Shown piece by piece: positions 40,976 through 49,204 of a DNA stretch of 64,000 nucleotides. The DNA is from Treponema sp. (GTDB taxonomy: Bacteria; Spirochaetota; Spirochaetia; Treponematales; Treponemataceae), in the NCBI GenBank assembly GCA_024400915.1, contig JAKSLX010000002.1, positions 124,001 through 188,000 of the forward strand. The letters are read 5' to 3'. A program made the position numbers and the translations under genes. The notes under the pieces were generated by a model. It saw nothing but the letters and a program-made list of their open reading frames with translations. It ran no database searches and had not been told where the DNA came from. Every line of letters starts with the position of its first letter. Within the stretch, counting starts at the first letter, position 1.

Positions 40976-42886
40976 ATGTATAACATACTGGGGGAATTCT
41001 GTTCTCTTTTAATATCAATTGTATTTCTCTTCTTTATCATAACTTCTTTTTACCTTAAGGAACGCAGAAATCTTTTGTTTCTTCTATGTGACATAAGCCT
41101 GCTTTTGACCTGTGCTTCGGATATCCTATCCTGCGTATGCATAGCAGAATTTCCTAAGTATTCCATGTGGCTCTGTAATTTTACTTCCACTGTGTTTTTT
41201 CTGAACCTTTGTGCATTGCCTTTTATATTCTGCCTTTACTTTTATGCTTCCATTTCTGCAGTGCATAAATTCTCAAAGATTTACCATGGCGTTCTCATAC
41301 TGATTTTCATCGTCTATCTTTTCCTCGTAGTCGGCAATCTATGGACTGGATGGATATTCCGCTTTGATCCTGAAAAGGGCTATGTTCGTGGCAGCTTAAA
41401 ATATTGTACCTTCATCATTACGGGACTTCAGGTTATCGTAACGGAGGTTGCCGTTCTAAAACACAGGCGTGTCCTTTCATCAAGGATGTTTTCTGTCTTT
41501 GTTCTGTATCCAGTTATCAGTGCCATTGTAATGTCGTTCCAGATTTTCAATGAATATTGGCTTATGTCGGGGTGTTCTGGAGCAGTCACAATGATTCTCA
41601 TGTACCTTGCGATTCAGTCTGACAGAATTGAAATAGATTACAAGTCTGGATTGAAGACGGTTCAATATCTTGAAAGGACAATGACAAAAAAAATGCGCGC
41701 CTGTACTTTGTCTATGATTTCAGTGGAGAATCTGGGCGTGCTTCAGGAAACCTTCGGCTCCACTGAGGTTGATAATCTTGTATATAATCTTGTTCGTTCT
41801 TTCCGTTTCAACATCAGGGGAAGTTTTTATAGAAACGGGTCAAAGTTCATGGTGGTTTCTCCTCATGGTTCTATCGATGTTCTTGAGCGCCAGATTAAGG
41901 ATTCTTTTTCCAAATACATGAACATTCTGGACAAAGAAGGAAGGAGATATAGATTTGAATTCATTGCGGCAAGTGTCAATGTTCCTGAGGATGCAGGATC
42001 CTTTGATGAAGCCGTGGAACTTTTGAAAGGCCTTATGGACAAGGCAAGAAAAGAAAAGACCTGCTGCGTTGTACATAGCAATGAAAGTTTCATGAATGAG
42101 TTCAGGAGAAAAAAGACAATCATCAAGATTCTGGAGCGGGAGCTTAATCCATCATCGACTCAGTATCAGGTTTACTTTCAGCCTATCGTTTCGATTGAAA
42201 AGCAGAGATTTGTCTATGCGGAAGCGCTTTCAAGACTTATCGGCACAGAAATCGGAGATATCAGTCCTGCGGAATTCATTCCTATTGCAGAGAACAATGG
42301 TCTAATTGAACGGCTTGGAAAAGTCAACTTTGAAAAGGTCTGTGAATTCATCAGTCAGAACATGGATGTGGTAAAAGCTGTTTCCGTAAACTTTTCCGTT
42401 TATCAGATGCTCAATCCAGAGATTAAGGATTTTGTGTTTGGCACTATTGAAAAATATGGCATCAAGCCTGAGAACATCATCATGGAAATTACGGAGAGCA
42501 TTCTCATCGATGATTTTGAGCTTATAAGAAACAGAATGGAAGAATTTGTCAAGGCGGGAATCATTTTCTATCTTGATGACTTCGGTACAGGCTTCTCTAA
42601 TTTTGCAAATGTCATTCGTCTTCCGTTCTATACAATCAAGATTGACCGTTCCTTTGTTCTTATGATGGAAAAGGATGAGGAGATGCTCAAACTGGTCAAG
42701 AACCTTATTTCAACCTTCAAGGATTCCAATCTTAAGATTCTTGTTGAAGGCGTTGAGACGGAAAAGCAGGATGAACTTGTAAAGCATGCTGGAGTTGATT
42801 ACATTCAGGGTTTCCTTTATTCAAGGCCATTGCCTATGAGTTCATATCTTGAACTTCTTAGAGGGCAACAAAAAAAGAATAGTTAG
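40976..42886 (+). CDS. Membrane EAL-domain c-di-GMP phosphodiesterase with degenerate GGDEF domain
   Basis: A 636-residue protein. The N-terminal ~220 residues hold about seven transmembrane helices of a sensor type I cannot name. A GGDEF-fold region (~225-370) lacks the GGDEF motif. The EAL domain (~375-630) keeps the catalytic set: EAL in YAEALSRL, Asn in VNFS, Glu in MEITES, the Asp pair in LDDFGTGFSN, Lys in TIKIDRSF and Glu in VEGVETE. It should hydrolyse c-di-GMP, in response to an unknown membrane signal. It sits between trpE and trpGD but has its own promoter and strong terminator, so it is not part of the trp transcripts. Confidence 0.9.
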   Translation: MYNILGEFCSLLISIVFLFFIITSFYLKERRNLLFLLCDISLLLTCASDILSCVCIAEFPKYSMWLCNFTSTVFFLNLCALPFIFCLYFYASISAVHKFSKIYHGVLILIFIVYLFLVVGNLWTGWIFRFDPEKGYVRGSLKYCTFIITGLQVIVTEVAVLKHRRVLSSRMFSVFVLYPVISAIVMSFQIFNEYWLMSGCSGAVTMILMYLAIQSDRIEIDYKSGLKTVQYLERTMTKKMRACTLSMISVENLGVLQETFGSTEVDNLVYNLVRSFRFNIRGSFYRNGSKFMVVSPHGSIDVLERQIKDSFSKYMNILDKEGRRYRFEFIAASVNVPEDAGSFDEAVELLKGLMDKARKEKTCCVVHSNESFMNEFRRKKTIIKILERELNPSSTQYQVYFQPIVSIEKQRFVYAEALSRLIGTEIGDISPAEFIPIAENNGLIERLGKVNFEKVCEFISQNMDVVKAVSVNFSVYQMLNPEIKDFVFGTIEKYGIKPENIIMEITESILIDDFELIRNRMEEFVKAGIIFYLDDFGTGFSNFANVIRLPFYTIKIDRSFVLMMEKDEEMLKLVKNLISTFKDSNLKILVEGVETEKQDELVKHAGVDYIQGFLYSRPLPMSSYLELLRGQQKKNS

Positions 42887-42896
42887 TGGTATTGGT

Positions 42897-42939
42897 ATCC
42901 TGTCGATTTCATGATCTTGAATCGGCAGGATTTTTTTTT
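42897..42939 (+). terminator. Strong intrinsic terminator of the EAL gene
   Basis: 12-bp stem ATCCTGTCGATT/AATCGGCAGGAT (one G-U pair; 42897-42908, 42920-42931), 11-nt loop, run of nine T. It ends 11 nt before the trpGD -35 box. Confidence 0.92.
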
Positions 42940-42950
42940 GAAAATTCTCC

Positions 42951-42999
42951 TTGACAGATGTTTCTATTGATAGTAACATTGTTACTATCAATAGAAACA
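42951..42999 (+). promoter_or_regulatory. trp promoter/operator copy 2 (trpGD-trpCF)
   Basis: TTGACA (42951-42956), 17-bp spacer, TAACAT (42974-42979). The 41-bp palindrome (42959-42999) is identical to copies 1 and 3; here flanking A and T extend the arms to 20 bp. Confidence 0.92.
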
Positions 43000-43018
43000 T
43001 TAAAACAGGAGAAATTAT

Positions 43019-44617
43019 ATGATTCTTGTAATAGACAATTATGACAGTTTTACTTATAACGTGGTTCAGGCTTTGCAGCGTCTTGGCACTGAAGAAGTCA
43101 AAGTTGTGCGCTCAAAGGAAATTACAGTAGAAGAAATTGAAAAACTTGCTCCAAGCCGTCTTGTAGTTTCTCCAGGTCCTGGAACTCCATCGGAAGCTGG
43201 TGTTTCAGAAGCAGCAATTAAATATTTCGCAGGCAAGATTCCTATTCTTGGCGTATGTCTTGGTCACCAGGCAATCGGCGAGGCTTTTGGTGCTAAAATC
43301 GTTCAGGCTAAAAGAATCTGCCATGGTGTTGTTGAAGAAATGGATACGGATGGCCGTGGACTTTTCAGAATCGTTGGAAAGAAATCTTCATTCACCCGTT
43401 ATCATTCACTTGTAATTGATGAATCTACTTTGTCTCCTGATTTTGAAATCACAGCACGTGCAGCTGACGGTGACATCATGGGTATCCGCCATAAGACAAT
43501 GATGATTGAAGGCGTTCAGTTCCACCCTGAATCAATTGCAAGTCAGGCTGGCGATGATATTTTCCGTGCCTTCCTCAACTATCGCAGGGAAAATCTTCCT
43601 GTTGCAGAAATACTCAACACTGTCATTGCAAAGAAAGATCTTACAGAAGACCAGGCTTGCCTCTTTATGGAAAACCTTGCGGACGGAACTCTTGATCCTT
43701 GCGTAACAGCAGGTGTTCTTGTGGGACTTGCATCAAAGGGACCTGCAGTAAGCGAAATCGTTGGATTTGCACGCGGACTTCTTAAGGTAAAGAAACCTTT
43801 GCCTGTTGAATTCCATAACCACGCGGAAATCGTCGGTACAGGTGGAGACGGAAAGGGCAGCTTCAATATTTCTTCATTGTCGGCAATTGTATCTGCAAGC
43901 TGCGGACAGACAGTCACAAAGCACGGTAACAGAGCCGTAAGCTCAAAGTCAGGTGCCGCAGACTTCTTTGAAAACCTTGGAATCAACATCATGGCTGATC
44001 CTGCAAAGACATGCAATCTTATTGAAAAGACAGGCTTCGGCTTCCTTATGGCAACCGTTTACCACAGTGCAATGCGTTTTGCAGCTCCAGTCCGCAAGGC
44101 TTTGGGAATCAAGACGATCATGAACATCATGGGACCACTCCTTAATCCTGCTTCTGCTGAATATGAAGTTCTGGGCGTATACTCAAAGGATCTGCTTGAT
44201 ACCTATGCACATTCGGCAAAGAAGCTTGGTGCAAAGAGGGTACTCGTTGTGACAAGTGAAGACGGTTATGATGAGATTTCTCCTTGTGCAATCACCCATT
44301 GCTATCAGATCAATGAGGATGGAAAGGAATATCAGTATTCAATCGATCCTGCAAAGTACGGAATCACTGATGCCGATGAAGCTGAACTCATGGGCGGTAA
44401 CGGAGCAGACAATGCTGCCATTGCAATGGATGTTCTGAACGGAAAAGGAAAGAAGACAATCAAATATGCAGTCTGCCTTAATACTGGTGCACTTCTTTAC
44501 ATCAGCGGAAAAGCAAAGACAATCAAAGACGGCTACGATATGGCAATGGAATCCATCAACAGTGGAAAGGCCCTTGCAAAGCTCAACCAGATTGTTGAAG
44601 TTTCAAAGAATGCTTAA
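43019..44617 (+). CDS. trpGD: Fused anthranilate synthase glutaminase / anthranilate phosphoribosyltransferase
   Basis: A 532-residue two-domain fusion. Residues 1-~190 are the TrpG glutamine amidotransferase (SPGPGTPSEAG; triad Cys80 in GVCLGHQ, His169 and Glu171 in VQFHPES) that supplies ammonia to TrpE. Residues ~195-530 are TrpD (GTGGDGKGSFNIS at ~273, KHGNRAVSSKSGAADFFE, NIMGPLLNPA), which adds phosphoribose to anthranilate. The TrpGD order is that of E. coli TrpD. It is first in a two-gene operon with trpCF (18-nt gap), driven by the trp palindrome promoter. AGGAG lies 7 nt upstream of the ATG. Confidence 0.96.
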   Translation: MILVIDNYDSFTYNVVQALQRLGTEEVKVVRSKEITVEEIEKLAPSRLVVSPGPGTPSEAGVSEAAIKYFAGKIPILGVCLGHQAIGEAFGAKIVQAKRICHGVVEEMDTDGRGLFRIVGKKSSFTRYHSLVIDESTLSPDFEITARAADGDIMGIRHKTMMIEGVQFHPESIASQAGDDIFRAFLNYRRENLPVAEILNTVIAKKDLTEDQACLFMENLADGTLDPCVTAGVLVGLASKGPAVSEIVGFARGLLKVKKPLPVEFHNHAEIVGTGGDGKGSFNISSLSAIVSASCGQTVTKHGNRAVSSKSGAADFFENLGINIMADPAKTCNLIEKTGFGFLMATVYHSAMRFAAPVRKALGIKTIMNIMGPLLNPASAEYEVLGVYSKDLLDTYAHSAKKLGAKRVLVVTSEDGYDEISPCAITHCYQINEDGKEYQYSIDPAKYGITDADEAELMGGNGADNAAIAMDVLNGKGKKTIKYAVCLNTGALLYISGKAKTIKDGYDMAMESINSGKALAKLNQIVEVSKNA

Positions 44618-44635
44618 GGCTGCACGGAAAATAGA

Positions 44636-46180
44636 ATGCGAAACATCTTGAAGGAAATCTGCGACAGAAGGTTGCAGGACATTGAAAAACTCGGATATTC
44701 TTACGGACATGAAATTCCTACGGAAAGAACAAGGCCTGTTGTTCCTTTTCTTCCAAAACCCGGAACAATCCTTGAAGTAAAGAGGGCATCTCCAAGCAAA
44801 GGTGACATTGCGCCTGGATTGGACAGTGCTGCAACGGCAAAGAATTACATAGAGGCTGGAACTTCCGCAATCTCTGTCCTTACCGAAGAAAATTACTTTA
44901 AGGGAACTCTTGATGACCTTAAGAAAGTTACAGCCCTTGCAGACAGTCTTGGAAACAAGGTTGCAGTTCTCCGAAAGGATTTCCTTCTTGAGCCTGAAGA
45001 AATAGAAATTGCATACAGATGCGGTGCAGATGCCGTTCTTTTGATTGCAAGAATCCTTGATATGCCAAAACTTCTGCAGATGGCATCAAAGGCTTTTGAA
45101 CTTGGCATTTCAATACTTCTTGAGCTCCGTGATGAAGAGGCTGTAGAAAAGGCTTTTGAGGTCTTGAAGCTTGCAGGAAAAATGAAATCCTTTGACAAGG
45201 TTGTCCTTGGAGTCAATGCCCGCGACTTGAAGACCTTTACCATCGACATGCTCATACCATTGAAAATTAAATCAATGATAGAAAAGAAACTGGAAGCTCT
45301 TCCTGAAAATGAACGGCCACAGAATGTCCGCGTGATTTCTGAAAGCGGAATCCTTTCTGTCCAGGCATCTGAATTTATCGGTAACCTTGGATTTGACGGA
45401 ATCCTTATGGGAGAAGCCGTTGCAAGGGATCCTGTAAATGCAAGGAATTATGTGGATGCTTTCCTTAAGGGCGCAGAATCAAAAAGAAATGAAAATTCAA
45501 AATATGATTTCTGGAAGAAAGTTTCAGTTCTTTTGAACGAAAAGGAAAAATCAGGTAAGCCTCTCGTAAAGATTTGTGGAATTACAAATAATGCTGATCT
45601 TGAAAAATGTGAGGAACTTGGTGCCGATCTTCTTGGATTCATTTTCTGGGACAAGTCTCCGCGCAATGTAAATGATTTTGAAATCTTTGAAACGAAAACA
45701 AAGGCTTTGAAGGTTGGTGTTGTCGTAGACTTTACCACTGAAGATTCTGCCAGGGCATTTGAACTTTTAAAAGAAAATAAAATCGATACGGTTCAGCTCC
45801 ATGGATTTAAGAAAGACAAGATTGAAGAATTTTTCAAATCTGAACTTAGAAAACTTCCGCACTATTTTGCAGTCAATGTTTCGTCAAAAGAGGACCTGGA
45901 GTTGATTGAACTTCTTCAGCGTTACGGTGAACCAAGAATTTTAGTTGATGCAAAAGTAGGGGATGCCATCGGCGGAACAGGAACTTCAATACCGGGTGAA
46001 CTTGTTAACGAAGTTTCTAAAATGACAAAGCTCTGGCTTGCAGGCGGCGTAAATTGCAGCAATGTAAAAGACATCCTTGCAAAATATCAGCCTGAACTTA
46101 TTGATGCTTCAAGTGGTTTGGAAGAAGACAAAGGAATAAAGTCTCATTCCAAGCTTGAGGAATATTTCAAACTCTTCTAG
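44636..46180 (+). CDS. trpCF: Fused indole-3-glycerol-phosphate synthase / phosphoribosylanthranilate isomerase
   Basis: A 514-residue bifunctional enzyme. Residues 1-~280 form TrpC (EVKRASPSKGD with catalytic Lys near 49, RKDFLLEPEEI, ESGILSVQ). Residues ~308-514 form TrpF (VKICGITN with Cys314, FIFWDKSPRN, DTVQLHG, WLAGGVN). The fusion carries out the two consecutive steps between phosphoribosylanthranilate and indole-glycerol phosphate, as in E. coli TrpC. It follows trpGD by 18 nt. I see no strong terminator after it; the transporter gene follows after 44 nt. Confidence 0.96.
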   Translation: MRNILKEICDRRLQDIEKLGYSYGHEIPTERTRPVVPFLPKPGTILEVKRASPSKGDIAPGLDSAATAKNYIEAGTSAISVLTEENYFKGTLDDLKKVTALADSLGNKVAVLRKDFLLEPEEIEIAYRCGADAVLLIARILDMPKLLQMASKAFELGISILLELRDEEAVEKAFEVLKLAGKMKSFDKVVLGVNARDLKTFTIDMLIPLKIKSMIEKKLEALPENERPQNVRVISESGILSVQASEFIGNLGFDGILMGEAVARDPVNARNYVDAFLKGAESKRNENSKYDFWKKVSVLLNEKEKSGKPLVKICGITNNADLEKCEELGADLLGFIFWDKSPRNVNDFEIFETKTKALKVGVVVDFTTEDSARAFELLKENKIDTVQLHGFKKDKIEEFFKSELRKLPHYFAVNVSSKEDLELIELLQRYGEPRILVDAKVGDAIGGTGTSIPGELVNEVSKMTKLWLAGGVNCSNVKDILAKYQPELIDASSGLEEDKGIKSHSKLEEYFKLF

Positions 46181-46187
46181 ACCTCGA

Positions 46188-46215
46188 TTGATTTTTTATT
46201 GCAAAGTGCTATTAT
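46188..46215 (+). promoter_or_regulatory. Possible promoter of the EamA transporter gene
   Basis: TTGATT (46188-46193), 16-bp spacer, TATTAT (46210-46215), 9 nt to the ATG at 46225. Short leader without Shine-Dalgarno sequence; no trp palindrome. Confidence 0.5.
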
Positions 46216-46224
46216 TCTTTCACT

Positions 46225-47094
46225 ATGAACAAATTCGGTGGAGTAATGGCACTTGCCCTTTGCGGTCTCTTCTGGAGTACTGCAGGCATCTTCATTAAAA
46301 ATGTAAATGCATCTTCTTTTACAATTGCAGGCTACAGAAGCCTTATTGCCCTTGTAACATTCATTGTTGCCTTAAGAAAATTCCCGATTTTCAGAATTAA
46401 AGATAGAGATGGAAAAACGGATAGAAGTTCAACTTTCTATTTGTGGGTTGGGGGCATCAGTTACAGTGCAACCATGATTCTTTTCTGCGCCGCCAACAAA
46501 ATGACTACTTCCGCCAATGCTGTTCTCCTACAGTATTCCTATCCCATCTGGGTTATTCTCTTTGGGCCTGTTATTCTGGGTGAAAAAAACAGGAAGTCAG
46601 ATTTTGTGACTGTTGTTGGAGTCCTTGTCGGTGTATTCCTTTTTTTCTACAGTGATCTTGATGCAGGAAAGCTTTTGGGCAATGTTCTTGCAGCCCTTTC
46701 TGGTGTGACTTTTGCTGGAACTACAATATTCATGAGGAAGCAGAGGAGTGAAGCTTCTGCAACATCCTTTATGCTTGCTCACCTTATTACTGCTGTTGTC
46801 TGCATTCCTTTCTATTTTACCAATGGCATTGCAGCTGGTGACTGGACCAGCATCATCTGTATTTTTGCACTCGGTGTTTTCCAGATGGCTTTTGCAAACC
46901 TTCTTTTTTCAAAGGGAATTGGAAGCGTTACAGCCTTGAGTGCAAGCATCATTACAATGATTGAACCTTTGATGAACCCTGTATGGGTAATGATTTTTGC
47001 CGGTGAAGTACCAGGACTTCTTTGTGTTATCGGTGGATTCATGATTCTTGGATGCATCATTTTCAGGGAATTCATAGCAAACCGCCAATCCTAA
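46225..47094 (+). CDS. EamA-family (DMT) transporter
   Basis: A 289-residue inner-membrane protein with ten helices in two EamA repeats (N-repeat GVMALALCGLFWSTAGIFIK, C-repeat GNVLAALSGVTFAGTTIFMRK, and SIITMIEPLMNPVW before helix 9). Members export amino acids and other metabolites. Its place between trpCF and trpB makes an aromatic amino acid or pathway intermediate a reasonable guess, but the sequence does not show the substrate. It may be read from trpGD-trpCF as well as from its own weak promoter. Confidence 0.87.
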   Translation: MNKFGGVMALALCGLFWSTAGIFIKNVNASSFTIAGYRSLIALVTFIVALRKFPIFRIKDRDGKTDRSSTFYLWVGGISYSATMILFCAANKMTTSANAVLLQYSYPIWVILFGPVILGEKNRKSDFVTVVGVLVGVFLFFYSDLDAGKLLGNVLAALSGVTFAGTTIFMRKQRSEASATSFMLAHLITAVVCIPFYFTNGIAAGDWTSIICIFALGVFQMAFANLLFSKGIGSVTALSASIITMIEPLMNPVWVMIFAGEVPGLLCVIGGFMILGCIIFREFIANRQS

Positions 47095-47112
47095 AAAATC
47101 TGAAGAAAACCC

Positions 47113-47161
47113 TTGACAGATGTTTCTATTGATAGTAACATTGTTACTATCAATAGAAACA
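47113..47161 (+). promoter_or_regulatory. trp promoter/operator copy 3 (trpBA)
   Basis: TTGACA (47113-47118), 17-bp spacer, TAACAT (47136-47141). The 41-bp palindrome (47121-47161) is identical to the other two. Its last base starts the AAGGCGG Shine-Dalgarno sequence of trpB. Confidence 0.92.
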
Positions 47162-47172
47162 AGGCGGTTATT

Positions 47173-48438
47173 ATGTCAGACGACGGATTCTTTGGAAAAT
47201 ACGGTGGAAAATATGTTGCAGAAATCATGAGGCGTCCTCTTGATGAACTTAAAGAGGCTTTTGATTTCTACATGAAAGACAAGGACTTCCTTGAAGAACT
47301 TGATACAATCAGGCGCGACTACATCGGCCGCGAAACTCCTTTATATTTTGCTCCAACAGCAACAAAACTTCTTGGCGGTGCACAGATCTACATTAAGCTT
47401 GAAGGTCTTGCAAATACAGGTGCACATAAAATCAACAATGCCATCGGTCAGTGTCTCCTTGCAAAACGCATGGGAAAAACAAGAATCATTGCAGAAACCG
47501 GTGCAGGTCAGCATGGTGTCGCAACTGCAGCAGCATGTGCAAAGCTTGGTCTTGAATGCGTAGTCTACATGGGTGAAGTTGATGTAAGGCGACAGCAGCC
47601 AAATGTTGCTACAATGGAACTTTACGGTGCAAAGGTTGTTCCTGTTACAAGCGGAAGCCGTACCCTAAAGGATGCCGTCAATGAAGCCATGCGTGACTGG
47701 GCGACAAACTTTGATACAACACACTATGTTCTTGGCAGTGCCCTTGGTCCAGCTCCTTTCCCTGATATTGTACGCGAATTCCAGAGTGTTATCGGACGCG
47801 AAGTAAAGAAGCAGTGCGCAGAAAGAAACGTTGACATCGCCGCCATGGTTGCATGTGTTGGAGGTGGAAGCAATTCCATCGGTTTCTTTGAACCTTTCAT
47901 CAATGAAAAATCTCCACGCCTTATCGGTGCTGAAGCAGGCGGAATCGGTCCTGGTGTAGGCGAAAACGCAAGCCGCATGACAGGTAATGCCAGCCGCGAA
48001 GGAATCGTTCAGGGATACAAGAGCCGTTTTCTTCTTGATGAAGACGGACAGAGTCTTCCAACCCGTTCAATTTCTGCAGGTCTTGACTACATGGGAATCG
48101 GACCTCAGCTTGCAGAACTTGGCATGAGCGGAAGAATCGAATTTACTGCAATCCTTGATAAGGAAGCCCTTGAAGCAATCAACTTCTTTGCAAAGAACGA
48201 AGGAATACTTTTTGCAATGGAAAGTGCCCACGCAGGTGCCGCCGCAATGAAGCTTGCACCGACACTTCCAAAGGATAAGGCTATCATCATCAACATGAGC
48301 GGACGCGGTGACAAGGACCTCTTCATTACTAACCCTGTTTACCGCAGAGACAAGTGGATTGACTTCCTTGGTGCTGAACTTGACCGCGTTAAGAACAGCA
48401 CAGATATTCATGATGCCGCATCAATGTTTAACAAGTAA
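47173..48438 (+). CDS. trpB: Tryptophan synthase beta chain
   Basis: PLP enzyme that joins indole and serine to tryptophan. The 421-residue length is slightly longer than the ~397 of E. coli TrpB. The PLP Lys is in AHKINNAIGQ, Glu in AETGAGQHGVATA, the phosphate loop is CVGGGSNSIGFF, and the Ser lies in NMSGRGDKD near the C-terminus. This is the TrpB1 type, as expected from the adjacent trpA. The start is ATG 47173 (MSDDGFFGKYGGKYV), 5 nt after AAGGCGG; the open frame from 47113 reads through the operator. trpA follows after 11 nt. Confidence 0.96.
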   Translation: MSDDGFFGKYGGKYVAEIMRRPLDELKEAFDFYMKDKDFLEELDTIRRDYIGRETPLYFAPTATKLLGGAQIYIKLEGLANTGAHKINNAIGQCLLAKRMGKTRIIAETGAGQHGVATAAACAKLGLECVVYMGEVDVRRQQPNVATMELYGAKVVPVTSGSRTLKDAVNEAMRDWATNFDTTHYVLGSALGPAPFPDIVREFQSVIGREVKKQCAERNVDIAAMVACVGGGSNSIGFFEPFINEKSPRLIGAEAGGIGPGVGENASRMTGNASREGIVQGYKSRFLLDEDGQSLPTRSISAGLDYMGIGPQLAELGMSGRIEFTAILDKEALEAINFFAKNEGILFAMESAHAGAAAMKLAPTLPKDKAIIINMSGRGDKDLFITNPVYRRDKWIDFLGAELDRVKNSTDIHDAASMFNK

Positions 48439-48449
48439 GGGGAATAAAA

Positions 48450-49202
48450 ATGGAAAAAATAAAGTTAATGAGTCACCTTGTGGCAGGATATCCAACAAAC
48501 GAAATATCTCTTGATGTTGCCCGTTCCCTTGTGAAGGGTGGAGCAGACATCCTTGAAGTTCAGCTTCCTTTCAGTGATCCAAGCGCCGACGGTCCTGCCA
48601 TTCAGACTGCCTGTACTGAAGTTCTTGCAAGGAACTACAGGACTGCAGACGGTCTTGCCTTCATAAAGCAGATTCACGAAGAATTTCCAGAAACAACGAT
48701 ATACGTCATGAGCTACGGTTCTCTTATTTATACACCTGGCGTTGATGCCTTCTGTAAGAAAGCAAGCGAATGCGGTGTTAAGGGAATGATCATTCCTGAC
48801 CTTCCATTCGATCATGATGAAGGACTTACTGAAGCCTGCAAAAAATATGGAATGGAAAATATTCCTGTAGCAGCTCCTAGCATGACGGACGAGCGTCTTT
48901 CAAAGCTTGCCAACGCAGGCTTTAAATACATTTACTGTGCTTTGCGCGCAGGTATCACTGGAAGCAAGACCACAATCGATGAAAAGACAATTGCTTTCCT
49001 CAACAAGGTTAGTGCAGGCGGTTCAAAAGTTTACGGTGGATTCGGCATCAGCAACGGCGAACAGTCTCATGCCCTTGCAAGTTCTGTTGAAGCAGTTGTT
49101 GCAGGTTCTGTTTTTGTCCGCATCATTGCTGAAAAGAAAAATGATGTTGAAGCCCTTAAGTCTGCAATTGTAGAAAAGGCAAAGGAACTTACAGGTCTTT
49201 AA
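48450..49202 (+). CDS. trpA: Tryptophan synthase alpha chain
   Basis: Cleaves indole-glycerol phosphate to indole, which passes to TrpB. The 250-residue TIM barrel has the catalytic Glu in ILEVQLPFSDP and Asp in SDPSADGPAIQ. The active-site loops VMSYGSLIYTPGVDAFC, IIPDLPFDHDEG and GGFGISNGEQ are present. It lies 11 nt after trpB with AGGGGAAT upstream. Its stop lies 2 nt from the stop of the convergent PAP2-like gene, so there is no separate intergenic terminator. Confidence 0.95.
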   Translation: MEKIKLMSHLVAGYPTNEISLDVARSLVKGGADILEVQLPFSDPSADGPAIQTACTEVLARNYRTADGLAFIKQIHEEFPETTIYVMSYGSLIYTPGVDAFCKKASECGVKGMIIPDLPFDHDEGLTEACKKYGMENIPVAAPSMTDERLSKLANAGFKYIYCALRAGITGSKTTIDEKTIAFLNKVSAGGSKVYGGFGISNGEQSHALASSVEAVVAGSVFVRIIAEKKNDVEALKSAIVEKAKELTGL

Positions 49203-49204
49203 TA

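Noticed and set aside
47113..47172. Longer start for trpB reading through the operator
   Set aside because: Same reason; ATG 47173 follows AAGGCGG and begins the family N-terminus.
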